From the NCBI GenBank assembly GCA_024280945.1, contig JAMXLO010000129.1, positions 32,154 to 96,153 on the forward strand: a stretch of 64,000 bases of DNA. The letters run 5' to 3'. This DNA comes from Acetobacteraceae bacterium. GTDB taxonomy: Bacteria; Pseudomonadota; Alphaproteobacteria; Acetobacterales; Acetobacteraceae. Below the pieces are notes generated by a model. That model saw only the letters and a program-made list of their open reading frames with translations, was not told where the DNA came from and ran no database searches. Of this stretch, positions 1 to 8,189 are shown in pieces (position 1 is the first letter of the stretch; every line of letters starts with the position of its first letter). The position numbers were made by a program, and so were the translations under genes.

Positions 1-659
1 CCCAGCCGCGCCTGTAGATCGTCGAGGTCGCGCGAGAGACAGAACACCGCCATCACCTCGGAGGCGACAGAGATGTCGAAGCCGTCCTCGCGCGGGAAGC
101 CATTGGCGACGCCGCCCAGGCTGTTCACGATCGAACGCAGCGCCCGGTCGTTCATGTCGAGACATCGTCGCCACGAAACGCGGCGCGCATCGATGCCCAG
201 CGCATTGCCCCAGTAGATGTGGTTGTCGATCATCGCCGCCAGCAGATTGTTCGCGCTGGTGATTGCGTGGAAGTCGCCGGTGAAATGCAGGTTGATCTGG
301 TCCATCGGCACGACCTGCGAGTAGCCGCCCCCAGCCGCGCCACCCTTCATGCCGAAACTCGGGCCGAGTGATGGCTCGCGCAGGCAGATCACTGCGCGGG
401 AGCCGATACGGTTCAGCGCGTCGCCGAGACCGACTGTCGTGGTCGTCTTGCCCTCGCCGGCCGGAGTCGGGCTGATGCCCGTGACCAGCACCAGCGCGCC
501 ATCCGGCTTGCCTTGCAGCGACTTGACGTAGTCGATGCCGATCTTTGCCTTGTGTCGCCCGTACGGCTCCAGGGCATCGACGGGGATATCCAACTTGGCG
601 GCGATGTCGCCGATCGGACGCAGCGGTGTCTCGCGGGCGATCTCCAGGTCGCTTTTCAT
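1..659 (-). CDS. fhs: Formate--tetrahydrofolate ligase, N-terminal part (runs off the left edge)
   Basis: The enzyme joins formate to tetrahydrofolate using ATP and makes 10-formyl-THF for one-carbon metabolism in the cytoplasm. The 219 visible residues match the N-terminal third of the family. They include the ATP-binding loop [11 protein letters not shown] (about residues 65-75), the [18 protein letters not shown] stretch and [10 protein letters not shown]. The rest lies beyond the window edge. The ATG at 659 has GAGGA about 10 nt upstream. It is the last visible gene of a leftward operon, 13 nt after the 108-aa gene and downstream of a phnW-like aminotransferase. The family call is firm. 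Confidence 0.95.
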   Translation of the reverse strand, partial: MKSDLEIARETPLRPIGDIAAKLDIPVDALEPYGRHKAKIGIDYVKSLQGKPDGALVLVTGISPTPAGEGKTTTTVGLGDALNRIGSRAVICLREPSLGPSFGMKGGAAGGGYSQVVPMDQINLHFTGDFHAITSANNLLAAMIDNHIYWGNALGIDARRVSWRRCLDMNDRALRSIVNSLGGVANGFPREDGFDISVASEVMAVFCLSRDLDDLQARL

Positions 660-672
660 TCTTTCGGCTTCC

Positions 673-999
673 TCAGGCTAGCTTGCGCATGATGGTGTGC
701 GACCGATTGGTCGTGTGCGGCCGGACCTTGGCGATCCAGTCGCCAACCGCCGCCGCCTCCTGCCAGGCAGGGCTGTCCACCAGGTCGGGCGAGTCCAGCT
801 CATACAGCGCGAGATAGCGCGCCATGCCTTGCTTGTTGGTCTTCTCCAACACGTAGCGTGTGCAGCCGCGCACGCCGGGCACCTTCGTCAGTGCCGGTAC
901 GTGCTCCGTATCGTAGATACGATTGAATTCCGCCTCGTGTTCGGCGGGAATGTCCATCTGCACCATATAGACGTACGAGGCGCGTGTGCCTTGTGGCAT
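673..999 (-). CDS. EthD-like / dimeric alpha-beta barrel protein, 108 aa
   Basis: This is a small protein with no signal peptide or membrane segment. The N-terminal pattern ([20 protein letters not shown], then [12 protein letters not shown] and RYL) is what one sees in EthD/DUF4286-type ferredoxin-fold dimers, where a beta strand is followed by a helix carrying an acidic face and an H-x-P turn. Such proteins are often accessory or poorly characterised enzymes, and no catalytic role can be given here. A strong ribosome binding site (GGAGGAG) precedes the ATG. It sits between the aminotransferase and fhs with short gaps, so co-transcription is likely. Fold-level call only. Confidence 0.6.
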   Translation of the reverse strand: MPQGTRASYVYMVQMDIPAEHEAEFNRIYDTEHVPALTKVPGVRGCTRYVLEKTNKQGMARYLALYELDSPDLVDSPAWQEAAAVGDWIAKVRPHTTNRSHTIMRKLA

Positions 1000-1048
1000 T
1001 TGTTGTCTCCTCCTCTCCTACCGATATCCCGTGTTGGGATGACCATCG

Positions 1049-2239
1049 CTACGCAGCTTTTCTCCGCTCGATCCCCAGTTCACTCAATGCCTCGCCCATC
1101 GCGGCCACGGCGCGCGTCATGTCGGCTGGCGTGATCGCGCCGATGCAGCCCACACGGAAACTCGGCTGTTCCGTGTTGTAGAAATTGCTGATCAGCACGC
1201 CACGCACCTTCAGCACATCGACGAAACGCTGCAGATCCCAGGCCGGATCAGCCGGTGCGTGAACGTTGACGATGATCGGTCCCTGCACCTGAGGCGAAAG
1301 GCACGGCGTCAGGCCCAGCCGGCGCACGCCGTCATAGAGCGTGCGCATGTTGGCGGTATACCGTGCCAGACGCGCGGGCTGCCCGCCTTCGGCGTCGAAC
1401 AGATCGAGCGCCACATTGAACGCATTCAGCACCTGCGCCGGAGGCGTGAAGCGACAGCTTCCCCAGCCGCTGCGCAGCGCGTGCGCGTAGATACTTGAGA
1501 GGTCGAGTGACCAGCTGCCGGCGTTGCCGGCGCAGTGCTCGACGCGGTCGATGCGTGCCACCGCAAACGCCATGCCCGGCACGCCTTCCAGGCATTTGTT
1601 GGCGGTAAACCCGACGCAATCGATCTCCGGTTGCTGCGCCAGATCGAGCGGCAAGGCACCGAATGCCGATACCGCATCCACCAGCAGGCGGCGCCCCAGC
1701 CTGCGCGCCACGGCACCGATCGTCACCGGGTCGTGCACGATACCGCTGCCGGTCTCACTCTGAACCAGTCCGACATGGCCGATGTCAGGATCGGCCTCGA
1801 GCGCGGCCGCAACCGCATTGGAATCGACGGCGGCAACCGGAGACACCGGCAGAACGACGGGAATGCGTCCTGCCTCGCGCGCCAGGCGGATCATCCGATC
1901 GGCATAGGCGCCGGTGCCAGGGATCAACAGCTTCCCGCCGGCCGGGACGAAGGTACGGATTGCTGCTTCCGTAATGAAGTGGCCGCAGCCTTGCAGCGGC
2001 AGGGTGGCATGCTCGCCGGGGATGCCATGGGCGATATGCAGCACGCGCTCGCGAATGCCGGCGTAGAGCGGACGGAAATCATTGTCCCAGGGCGCAAAGT
2101 CGTAACGCAGGGCCTCGCGCACCGCGGAGCGGGTGGTGACGGGGCCGGGGATCAGGAGAAGCATGCAGACACCGGGAACGGACGATACGGCAGGCTTGCC
2201 ACGAGGGGCGCCGGAAATCCAGGTATCAAGGTTCGCCAC
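1049..2239 (-). CDS. PLP-dependent aminotransferase, PhnW-like (2-aminoethylphosphonate--pyruvate transaminase family)
   Basis: This is a fold-type I aminotransferase of the PhnW / alanine-glyoxylate subgroup. Visible landmarks are IPGPVTT near residue 30, LLVDAVSAFG (Asp188, pyridine-N partner), TANKCLEGVPG with the PLP lysine at about 215, WRFTPP-like CRFTPPAQV near 262 and the PhnW-type end FRVGCIGAI. PhnW moves the amino group of aminoethylphosphonate to pyruvate. No phnX or other phosphonate gene is nearby, and the gene heads an operon with fhs, so a different amino-acid or glyoxylate role is possible. A GTG at 2239 has AGGA 8 nt upstream. An internal ATG at 2164, directly before LLLIPGPV, is the alternative and would give about 371 aa. 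Confidence 0.75.
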   Translation of the reverse strand: MANLDTWISGAPRGKPAVSSVPGVCMLLLIPGPVTTRSAVREALRYDFAPWDNDFRPLYAGIRERVLHIAHGIPGEHATLPLQGCGHFITEAAIRTFVPAGGKLLIPGTGAYADRMIRLAREAGRIPVVLPVSPVAAVDSNAVAAALEADPDIGHVGLVQSETGSGIVHDPVTIGAVARRLGRRLLVDAVSAFGALPLDLAQQPEIDCVGFTANKCLEGVPGMAFAVARIDRVEHCAGNAGSWSLDLSSIYAHALRSGWGSCRFTPPAQVLNAFNVALDLFDAEGGQPARLARYTANMRTLYDGVRRLGLTPCLSPQVQGPIIVNVHAPADPAWDLQRFVDVLKVRGVLISNFYNTEQPSFRVGCIGAITPADMTRAVAAMGEALSELGIERRKAA

Positions 2240-2352
2240 GCCGCTGGTCCTGGGGCGGCGAGGTGGTATCCGGCGCCATTTTGCACGGCGTCAGATAGCG
2301 GAGCGTGGCGAAGGTGATCCCGCCATGGTCCACGAACTCGAACCCGCCACCG

Positions 2353-2952
2353 TTATCCTCCCTTTGCGGTCGGCACGTCCTTCTGCCTCAGATAATGCCG
2401 ATGCGCCTTGGCCCGATTGCCGCAGGCGCTCATCGAGCACCAGCGGCGGTTGCCGCCCTTGCTGTTGTCCAGGAACAGCCAGCCGCAATCCGGATTGGCG
2501 CACTGCCGCACCCGCGCGAGCCGACCACGAACCAGCAGGTCCGCGGCCGACCACAGCACCGGTGCGAGGAGCGCCGCGGCCGAGGGCTCGGGCCATCCGA
2601 CTTCCCAGCCGGCGGGCCGGACACGCTGACGTGCAGGTGCCGCGGCGAGCGCCGCGTTGAGCGCGGCCACATCGGGGTCAGCCGGCGCCAGGCCGGATGC
2701 CGTCGCGGCAAAGCAGCGATGAATTGTCTCCCGCAGCGCGATCGCCTCGTCGAGCAGATCGGCCGCTTGGGCAAGCTGCGCGGTCAAGTCCGGGGGCAAT
2801 CGCTCCGCTTTGGCCGCCCAGCGCAGCAGGTCGCCAGGCTCGTTCAGCTCCTCGGTCGGGGCCGCAGTGCCGCGCCAATATCGGGTGTTGGCGAAGGCGA
2901 GACAGAGATCGTCATCGGGCGCCGGAATGACCGCGCCTGCTCGGTTCGGCAT
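2353..2952 (-). CDS. CGNR zinc-finger / ABATE-domain putative transcriptional regulator
   Basis: The protein is 199 aa from the ATG at 2952. The N-terminal two thirds resemble the ABATE (putative stress-induced regulator) domain, with LCLAFANT near the start. The C-terminus carries the CGNR zinc finger, with cysteines in RQCANPDCGWLF and WCSMSACGNRAKAHRHY. The family is thought to bind DNA. It is transcribed away from a glyoxalase-family gene with an 84-bp gap that contains a perfect palindrome and an extra half-site, so it probably controls itself and that neighbour. A TTG at 2991 would extend the frame by 13 residues but has no ribosome binding site. Confidence 0.85.
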   Translation of the reverse strand: MPNRAGAVIPAPDDDLCLAFANTRYWRGTAAPTEELNEPGDLLRWAAKAERLPPDLTAQLAQAADLLDEAIALRETIHRCFAATASGLAPADPDVAALNAALAAAPARQRVRPAGWEVGWPEPSAAALLAPVLWSAADLLVRGRLARVRQCANPDCGWLFLDNSKGGNRRWCSMSACGNRAKAHRHYLRQKDVPTAKGG

Positions 2953-2955
2953 GGC

Positions 2956-3023
2956 ATCTAACCATATAGAGGGTTGACTTCTCGCCGGCAATGTGGACCA
3001 ATCTAACCATCAATATGGTTAGA
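2956..3023. promoter_or_regulatory. Divergent regulatory region with a 22-bp palindrome and a distal half-site
   Basis: TCTAACCAT-CAAT-ATGGTTAGA is a perfect inverted repeat at 3002-3023 (9-bp arms). The half-sequence ATCTAACCAT recurs as a direct copy at 2956-2965, 45 bp away, right next to the CGNR start codon. A TTGACT hexamer at 2974-2979 points toward the rightward gene. The palindrome ends just before the ribosome binding site of the VOC gene. The arrangement is that of an operator for the CGNR protein; binding itself is inferred. Confidence 0.6.
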
Positions 3024-3036
3024 AAGGAGGAGCTCC

Positions 3037-3414
3037 ATGATCGCCCACCTGTCCATCGGCGCCCGGGACATCGCCCGCGCACGCCGCTTCTACGACGCGG
3101 CCCTCGAGCCACTCGGCTACACCTGCCTGAGTTCCGATGACGGCTCCCTGGGCTACGGAGCGAAGGCGGCTGAATACTGGGTCAACCGGACAGATCATCC
3201 TGTGGCGGCGGATGACCGCTCAGGTCTGCACATCTGTTTCAGCGCGCCGGATCGAGACGCGGTCGATGCATTCCACAAGGCGGCGCTGAAGGCGGGCGGC
3301 AAGGACAACGGCAAGCCGGGGCTGCGTGCCGCTTATGGCCCCAACTACTACGCCGCGTTTGTGCTCGATCCCGACGGCTATCGGATCGAGGCGTGGTGCG
3401 GCAAGAAATCCTGA
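3037..3414 (+). CDS. VOC (glyoxalase/bleomycin-resistance) family protein, 125 aa
   Basis: This is a single-domain vicinal-oxygen-chelate protein. It opens IAHLSIGARDIARARRFYDAAL, the usual first beta-alpha-beta unit with a metal-ligand histidine at residue 4, and ends YYAAFVLDPDGYRIEAW, the second unit with a glutamate ligand. Members are glyoxalases, dioxygenases or resistance proteins; the substrate here is unknown. An exact AGGAGG lies 7 nt before the ATG. It is divergent from the CGNR regulator and has the palindrome just upstream, so it is the likely regulated target. Confidence 0.85.
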   Translation: MIAHLSIGARDIARARRFYDAALEPLGYTCLSSDDGSLGYGAKAAEYWVNRTDHPVAADDRSGLHICFSAPDRDAVDAFHKAALKAGGKDNGKPGLRAAYGPNYYAAFVLDPDGYRIEAWCGKKS

Positions 3415-3488
3415 TCCCTCGTCCTGCTACCGGTTTCTCCCCGCGGTGTTAGGATCACGCAGTCCAAACACCACTCAGGGAGGAACCG

Positions 3489-4211
3489 ATGGCACGTGTG
3501 GCACTGGTGACAGGCGGGACGCGCGGAATCGGCGCTGCCATCTGCGTGGCGCTGAAGGAGCAGGGTCGCACAGTGGTTGCGAACTTCGCCGGCAATGAGA
3601 AGGCGGCTGCGGCCTTCCATGAAGAGACCGGCCTGCGCGTGGAACAGTTCGACGTCGGCAAGCTCCAGGAATGCGAGCGGGCAGTGCAGCGCATCACCGA
3701 AGAGGTGGGACCGATCGAGGTGCTGGTGAACAACGCCGGCATCACACGCGACGGCACGCTGCAGCGCATGTCCCGCGACATGTGGGATGCGGTGATCGAC
3801 ACCAACCTCGGCGCCTGCTTCAACCTGTGCAAGCTCACCTTCCCGGGCATGCGCGAGCGCAAGTTCGGTCGCATCGTCAATGTCGGCAGCATCAATGGTC
3901 AGGCCGGGCAGTACGGACAGGTGAACTATGCCGCCGCCAAGTCGGGCATTCACGGCTTCACCAAGGCGCTGGCACAGGAAGGCGCGCGATTCGGCATCAC
4001 GGTTAACGCCATTGCGCCCGGCTACGTCGATACTGACATGGTGCGCGCGGTGCCGCACGACGTGCTGGAAAAGATCGTCGCCCGCATTCCGGTGGGCCGG
4101 CTGGGCCACGCGTCGGACATCGCTCGCGGCGTGGCATTCCTGACCGCGGACGAGGCGGAATTCATCACCGGATCGACTTTGTCGATCAATGGCGGTCAGC
4201 ACATGTACTGA
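3489..4211 (+). CDS. phbB: Acetoacetyl-CoA reductase
   Basis: This NADPH-dependent SDR reduces acetoacetyl-CoA to (R)-3-hydroxybutyryl-CoA for polyhydroxybutyrate synthesis. Its 240 aa is the family length. Visible are the nucleotide loop TGGTRGIG (8-15), NNAG (81-84), the catalytic Ser134 in VGSINGQ, and Tyr147/Lys151 in NYAAAKSG. The SINGQ-QYGQ-YAAAKSG run is typical of PhbB and separates it from FabG. GGAGGA precedes the ATG. No phaC or phaA is present in the window. Confidence 0.9.
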   Translation: MARVALVTGGTRGIGAAICVALKEQGRTVVANFAGNEKAAAAFHEETGLRVEQFDVGKLQECERAVQRITEEVGPIEVLVNNAGITRDGTLQRMSRDMWDAVIDTNLGACFNLCKLTFPGMRERKFGRIVNVGSINGQAGQYGQVNYAAAKSGIHGFTKALAQEGARFGITVNAIAPGYVDTDMVRAVPHDVLEKIVARIPVGRLGHASDIARGVAFLTADEAEFITGSTLSINGGQHMY

Positions 4212-4322
4212 CAGGCTGGTACTGACGGACTGGTCCTGACGGACTTGGGGCTTGTGACGCAGGTGCCGTCGGCTTTGCAGCGCATGCGCAGCACGTCATT
4301 ATAGCCGCGAGGAGGGCCGCCG

Positions 4323-5198
4323 ATGAATGCTCCAAGCCATGCCCAGTACCGCCATATCGAGACCCGCCGCATCGCCGGTTCCGGTGGTGCCATCGTGGAA
4401 GGCATCGATCTGTCCACGGATCTGCCGGACCATGTGCTGGCGGAAATTCGCGCCGCGTTGCTCGATAACTGCGTGATTTTTTTCCGCGATCAGCGACTGA
4501 CCCCGGAGCAGCAGCTTCGCTTCGCGCGCCGCTGGGGCGAGATCCACCTGCATCCGTTCATGCAGGGCATGGCGGACTATCCGGAGATCCTCGAGATCAT
4601 CAAGACGCCGGAGGACAAGAAGAATTTCGGCGGTTCATGGCACACCGATCAGATGTTTTCGCCGCAGCCGGCAATGGGCACCATCCTCTATGCGCTCGAA
4701 GTGCCGTCGGCCGGCGGCGACACGATGTTCACCAACCAGTACCTCGCCTACGAGAGCCTGTCGGACGGCATGAAGACGCTCTGCAGCCAGCTTCGCACCG
4801 TCTGCGTCGGCGATAATTTCAAGCAGCATGGCGGTGTGTCGCGGGCGGCGCGCTATGACCGCGAGATGACGCACATGAAGGTCAAGCAGCCGGGGAACGT
4901 GCAGACGACCTCGGTGCACCCGCTGGTGCGCACGCACCCGGAGACGGGCCGCAAGGCGCTTTATATCGGCGGTCACGTGCAGCGATTCGACGGCATGACC
5001 GACGAAGAAAGCGAGCCGCTGATCGATTTTCTCAAGCGCCACTCGGTGCGGCCCGAGTTCACTTGCCGGTTCCGTTGGGAGACCGGCTCCGTCGCCTTCT
5101 GGGACAATCGCTGCACCCAACACTTCGCGGTCAACGACTACCCCGCAGAGACCCGGATCATGCGCCGGATAACGGTATGTGGGGACACGCCGTTCTGA
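4323..5198 (+). CDS. TauD/TfdA-family Fe(II)/2-oxoglutarate dioxygenase
   Basis: This is a 291-aa non-heme iron oxygenase that couples 2-oxoglutarate decarboxylation to oxidation of an unknown substrate (taurine, aryloxyacetate, alkyl sulfate or similar). The iron triad is visible: His107-x-Asp109 in SWHTDQMF and His267 in CTQHFAVNDY. Arg278 in AETRIMRR is placed to bind 2-oxoglutarate. GAGGAGG lies just before the ATG. It is a stand-alone gene; no sulfonate transporter adjoins it, so the substrate cannot be read from context. Confidence 0.88.
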   Translation: MNAPSHAQYRHIETRRIAGSGGAIVEGIDLSTDLPDHVLAEIRAALLDNCVIFFRDQRLTPEQQLRFARRWGEIHLHPFMQGMADYPEILEIIKTPEDKKNFGGSWHTDQMFSPQPAMGTILYALEVPSAGGDTMFTNQYLAYESLSDGMKTLCSQLRTVCVGDNFKQHGGVSRAARYDREMTHMKVKQPGNVQTTSVHPLVRTHPETGRKALYIGGHVQRFDGMTDEESEPLIDFLKRHSVRPEFTCRFRWETGSVAFWDNRCTQHFAVNDYPAETRIMRRITVCGDTPF

Positions 5199-5265
5199 CG
5201 GCCTAGAGCGCGATCGCTCGAAGCGGAATCGTCGGAAAGCGTGAATCGCGCTCTCCATCAACGAA

Positions 5266-5310
5266 GCGCAGAGCATGATCGGGTCAAGCTGATCCGATCA
5301 TGCTCTGCGC
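5266..5310. repeat. 17-bp perfect inverted repeat (GCGCAGAGCATGATCGG type)
   Basis: The arms at 5266-5282 and 5294-5310 are perfectly complementary, with a short loop that can pair further (TCA/TGA around AGC). The AGAGCATGATC core is a widespread extragenic motif in alphaproteobacteria. A related shorter pair, GAGCGCGAT/ATCGCGCTC, lies just upstream at about 5206-5253. It sits after the dioxygenase stop, so it may also act as a factor-independent-like stop or mRNA end, although there is no T tract. Confidence 0.75.
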
Positions 5311-5421
5311 GGGACGGCGGCTGGCGCTTTCGGCCGCCGCCGCGCCGCATCAGAATATTATTGCCCGCTTCTGATCTCATGGTGGATAATTTGGTTCTAA
5401 GTGGCTGTTTATTCGAGGCAC

Positions 5422-5943
5422 ATGTCTCGTCTCCTGTTGGGTCTGCTGCTCGCCCTGTCCGCCTGCGCGTCGGGCTCGCGCGGCGGCTATGTCGGCGGCT
5501 CCGTCGCCGTGGAGTGTGCGCCATTCGCCCGCGCCCTTAGCGGCGTCTGGCTCTCGGGCGACGCGGCCGACTGGTGGTGGCAGGCGGGCGAGCGCTACTA
5601 CGACCGAAGCACCCGGCCCACCATCGGCAGCGTGCTCGTCCTTCGACGCTCGGGCCGGCTTCCCAGCGGGCATGTCGCGGTGGTTTCGCAGCTGCTCGGC
5701 CAACGGCAGATCCTGGTCACCCAGGCCAACTGGGTGCACCACAGGGTCAGCCAGGACCAGCCGGTCATCGACATTTCGTCGGCGAACGATTGGTCCCTGG
5801 TGAAGGTATGGTGGCCGCCGACCGGCGAAATGGGCTCCACCGCGTATCCTGCCTTCGGCTTCATCCGGCCGGAACGGCCTGCCACGCACGATCAGCTGAT
5901 CGCGGCGACGTCGCGCGCGATCCGGTTGGCGGCCAGTGAATGA
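5422..5943 (+). CDS. CHAP-domain lipoprotein, probable cell-wall amidase/peptidase
   Basis: The protein has 173 aa from the ATG at 5422, which has GAGG 5 nt upstream; an in-frame GTG at 5401 is less likely. It starts with a lipoprotein signal ending LALSAC, so Cys15 would be lipidated. The CHAP (NlpC/P60-like) catalytic pair is visible as Cys32 in ECAPFAR and His84 in SGHVAVVSQ. Such proteins cut peptidoglycan stem or cross-bridge peptides in the periplasm. The WWW run at 51-53 is within the domain. Confidence 0.8.
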   Translation: MSRLLLGLLLALSACASGSRGGYVGGSVAVECAPFARALSGVWLSGDAADWWWQAGERYYDRSTRPTIGSVLVLRRSGRLPSGHVAVVSQLLGQRQILVTQANWVHHRVSQDQPVIDISSANDWSLVKVWWPPTGEMGSTAYPAFGFIRPERPATHDQLIAATSRAIRLAASE

Positions 5944-6000
5944 GCGTGATGATCGCAGGCGCAATCGCCGGAGATCTGAATCACGCGACGAAACAGCCTC

Positions 6001-6525
6001 TCAGGCAGCGTCCTCGCGTCGGTCGCGCACCTTGACATAGGCGAGCTTCACGTGGTCCGGGCAGTATGGCTTGCCCGGCTCCGAGGGTTCGTCGCAGAAG
6101 CGGAAGGTTCGGGTCCCAGGCTCGCCCAGCGGCCAGCAGCACGTGATGACCCGGCCGTAGGGACGAGGGGCGGGCGGTGACACGCGCGCCGGTGGCGGCG
6201 CGGGCGCCGGCCTGACCGACATGACGGCGAGATGCGGCACAACCGCCGGGCCGGGTGTCGAAGACGACAAGCCGTTCAGTGGCCCCGTGCTGGAAAGCGG
6301 GGGCAGTGTCGGGCCGGCGACACGGCGGGGCGCACTGCGTCGCGGTGCCCCGCCACCGGAACCATCACGACGAATGGGTGAAGGTCGTGCCGGCAGATCG
6401 AGGCGATGAGCCTTGCCTACCACGGCGTTCTTCGACACCCCCAGGCGCCGACCGATTTCGGCGGTGGACAGCCCCTCGTCCCACAGCGCTCGCAAGCGAA
6501 CGATCGTTTCCTCGGCCCACTCCAT
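6001..6525 (-). CDS. gcrA: GcrA cell-cycle regulator
   Basis: GcrA is an alphaproteobacterial sigma70-associated activator that works with CcrM-methylated GANTC sites. The protein has 174 aa from the ATG at 6525, with GGGGGAG 7 nt upstream. The N-terminus (WAEETIVRLRALWDEGLSTA, then RRLGVSKNAVVGKAHRL) is the diagnostic helix-turn-helix. A proline/serine-rich linker follows. The C-terminus has the conserved CCWPLGEP...FRFCDEP...YCPDH zinc-like cluster that contacts sigma factor. It is transcribed away from nothing obvious, with tatA lying upstream on the same strand. Confidence 0.95.
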   Translation of the reverse strand: MEWAEETIVRLRALWDEGLSTAEIGRRLGVSKNAVVGKAHRLDLPARPSPIRRDGSGGGAPRRSAPRRVAGPTLPPLSSTGPLNGLSSSTPGPAVVPHLAVMSVRPAPAPPPARVSPPAPRPYGRVITCCWPLGEPGTRTFRFCDEPSEPGKPYCPDHVKLAYVKVRDRREDAA

Positions 6526-6662
6526 CTCGTGGCTCCCCCGACGGTGCAACCACAAGATACGGTATACTGGTGTAGGCGGCCGTCAACAAAACAATGCCGC
6601 GGGGCCACAAAAAGTTGTGGAAAACCTATCCAGTCACAACAAGGCCTAGTAGGCGAGCGCGC

Positions 6663-6908
6663 TCAGTGTGCTGCCGTGTGCTCGCGCTTGGCGGCGTTGG
6701 CCTGGCCGGCAGGGCCGGCGATCGTGCCGGTCGGCTTTTCGGCATTCGCCTCCATCGAGACGTCCTCGTCGCCCTCTGCCATGTTCTTCTTGAATGACTT
6801 GATGCCTTTGGCGAAGTCGCCCATCAGGCTGCTGACCTTGCCGCCGCCAAACAGCAGCAGCACGACCAGCAGCACCACCATCCAGTGCCAAATGCTGAAG
6901 CTACCCAT
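6663..6908 (-). CDS. tatA: Sec-independent protein translocase subunit TatA
   Basis: This is an 81-aa single-span membrane protein that forms the pore of the twin-arginine export system. [21 protein letters not shown] gives the membrane helix with the FGxxK hinge. It is followed by the amphipathic helix [16 protein letters not shown] and an acidic/alanine tail. GGAGGA lies 4 nt upstream of the ATG. tatB and tatC are not adjacent, unlike in many alphaproteobacteria, so the gene is separated from its partners. Confidence 0.93.
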   Translation of the reverse strand: MGSFSIWHWMVVLLVVLLLFGGGKVSSLMGDFAKGIKSFKKNMAEGDEDVSMEANAEKPTGTIAGPAGQANAAKREHTAAH

Positions 6909-7209
6909 AAGTCCTCCGAGGAGCGGGCGCTCACCTTTGCCGGCGCCCCGCCGGCCACGACATGGCGCGGTGTGACGGCGGATGCAAGCGCTTTCCCGGC
7001 GATCGGCATCAAGGACTGATTGCGACGTGACACATCGCCGCGTATCGTTGCCTTGGCTTGGCAACACCGTCATCTCGGTAACCAACAATGACGGGAGCCA
7101 TGCCACAGGGGCAGGAGCGTCGCGGAGATGTCTGTCGCGCTCCTGTACAATTGGGCGTCCGCTGCCCCGATGGCGGCGGTAAGCCCACAGGCAGAAAGGC
7201 AGCGCGTCG
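6909..7209. other. Intergenic region between tatA and the cold-shock gene
   Basis: This is 301 bases between divergent genes, and I see no gene in it. TACAAT at 7146-7151 is a candidate -10 for the cold-shock gene, which would leave an approximately 55-nt leader. No clear -35 is visible, as is common for cold-shock promoters in this group. A short inverted repeat TTGCC...GGCAA lies near 7050-7066. Confidence 0.35.
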
Positions 7210-7419
7210 ATGCCCAAGGGCACCGTAAAGTGGTTCAATCCAACCAAAGGCTACGGCTTCATTGCGCCCGACACCGGTGGGAAGGATGTCTTCGTCCATA
7301 TCAGCGCCGTGCAGAAGGCCGGCATGCGAAGTCTCAGCGAGGGCCAGAAGGTCGGCTTCGAGATCGAACAGCAGCAGAACGGCCGAACCGCCGCGGTGAA
7401 TCTGTCGCAGTCCGACTGA
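7210..7419 (+). CDS. Cold-shock protein, CspA family
   Basis: This is a 69-aa single cold-shock domain, a nucleic-acid chaperone that melts RNA structure. RNP1 is KGYGFI (13-18) and RNP2 is VFVHI (27-31). The aromatic residues W8 and F9 are in their usual places and the length is typical. An AAAGG-type ribosome binding site lies about 10 nt upstream. The family is present in several paralogs per genome, so the letter cannot be assigned. Confidence 0.95.
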   Translation: MPKGTVKWFNPTKGYGFIAPDTGGKDVFVHISAVQKAGMRSLSEGQKVGFEIEQQQNGRTAAVNLSQSD

Positions 7420-7504
7420 GACGTTCGCCGGAACCGGCGGAAAGCGGGACGGTCGGGCACCCCCGCCCCAAGGTCGTGCGGGCGGGAAGGTGCCTATCCG
7501 CGCC

Positions 7505-8086
7505 ATGACTGCCTCGGTCTTCTTTCGGCAGTTCCTGCGCTCGCCCCGGAGCATCGGGGCGGTCATGCCCAGTTCGCCCGCGCTGGCGCGGGCGATGCTG
7601 GCGCCGATCGACTTTCCGTCGGCGAGGGCAATCGTTGAGTTCGGGCCAGGAACGGGCGCCTTCACCCGGGAGATCGTCACGCGACTTGCCCCGGGCTGCC
7701 GTTATCTCGGGATCGAGCTGAACCATCGCTTCGTCCACGAACTGACGCGCGCGTTCCCCCGACTCGACTTCGTCCAAGGCAGTGTCGCCGATCTGGGCGA
7801 AATCCTGGCCGAACAGCGGATCGGCGCAGTCGATGCCATTGTTTGCGGTCTGCCCTGGGCGACCCTGCCCGTCTCCCTTCAGGACACCGTGTTCAGCGCG
7901 ATGCGGACGGCGCTCCGTCCCCAAGCGGTCTTCGTCACCTTCGGCTATCTGCAGAGCCTTGTGCTTCCCGGCGCGCAGGCACTCCGCCGGCGACTGCGGC
8001 GGGAGTTTGCTCACGTCACCCAGACTTCGCCCATCTGGGGGAACGTGCCACCTGCTTTTGCGTATATCTGTCGAACAAGCGGTTAA
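7505..8086 (+). CDS. Class I SAM methyltransferase, sinorhizobial-type phospholipid N-methyltransferase family
   Basis: The protein has 193 aa from the ATG at 7505; an in-frame GTG at 7490 adds five residues. It opens FFRQFLRSPRSIGAVMPSSPALA, which is the hallmark of the Pmt family related to KsgA-type methyltransferases. The SAM loop VEFGPGTGAF is at about 44-53 and a CGLPW motif replaces the usual post-I/IV acidic loop. Members methylate phosphatidylethanolamine toward phosphatidylcholine; some are annotated rRNA-adenine methyltransferase-like. The next gene belongs to the other Pmt type. Confidence 0.75.
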   Translation: MTASVFFRQFLRSPRSIGAVMPSSPALARAMLAPIDFPSARAIVEFGPGTGAFTREIVTRLAPGCRYLGIELNHRFVHELTRAFPRLDFVQGSVADLGEILAEQRIGAVDAIVCGLPWATLPVSLQDTVFSAMRTALRPQAVFVTFGYLQSLVLPGAQALRRRLRREFAHVTQTSPIWGNVPPAFAYICRTSG

Positions 8087-8189
8087 CCCGGCTTGGGCCT
8101 TCGCACCATTTCGGCTAGTACGACGGACATCGGAAGAATCGCCCGCCTTGCGGCCTACCGGCATGGCAACGGGAGGTAGTCAGACACGC

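Noticed and set aside
2254..2352. Minus-strand frame ending PCKMAPDTTSPPQDQRRGEP between the CGNR and phnW-like genes
   Set aside because: Only about 35 codons with a GTG start, no homology that I recognise and no ribosome binding site; it may be a decayed tail, but support is too thin to annotate.
6526..6600. TTGACG near 6581 on the minus strand as a gcrA promoter
   Set aside because: The nearest TATACC lies only 14 bases away, so the spacing is wrong for a sigma70 promoter.
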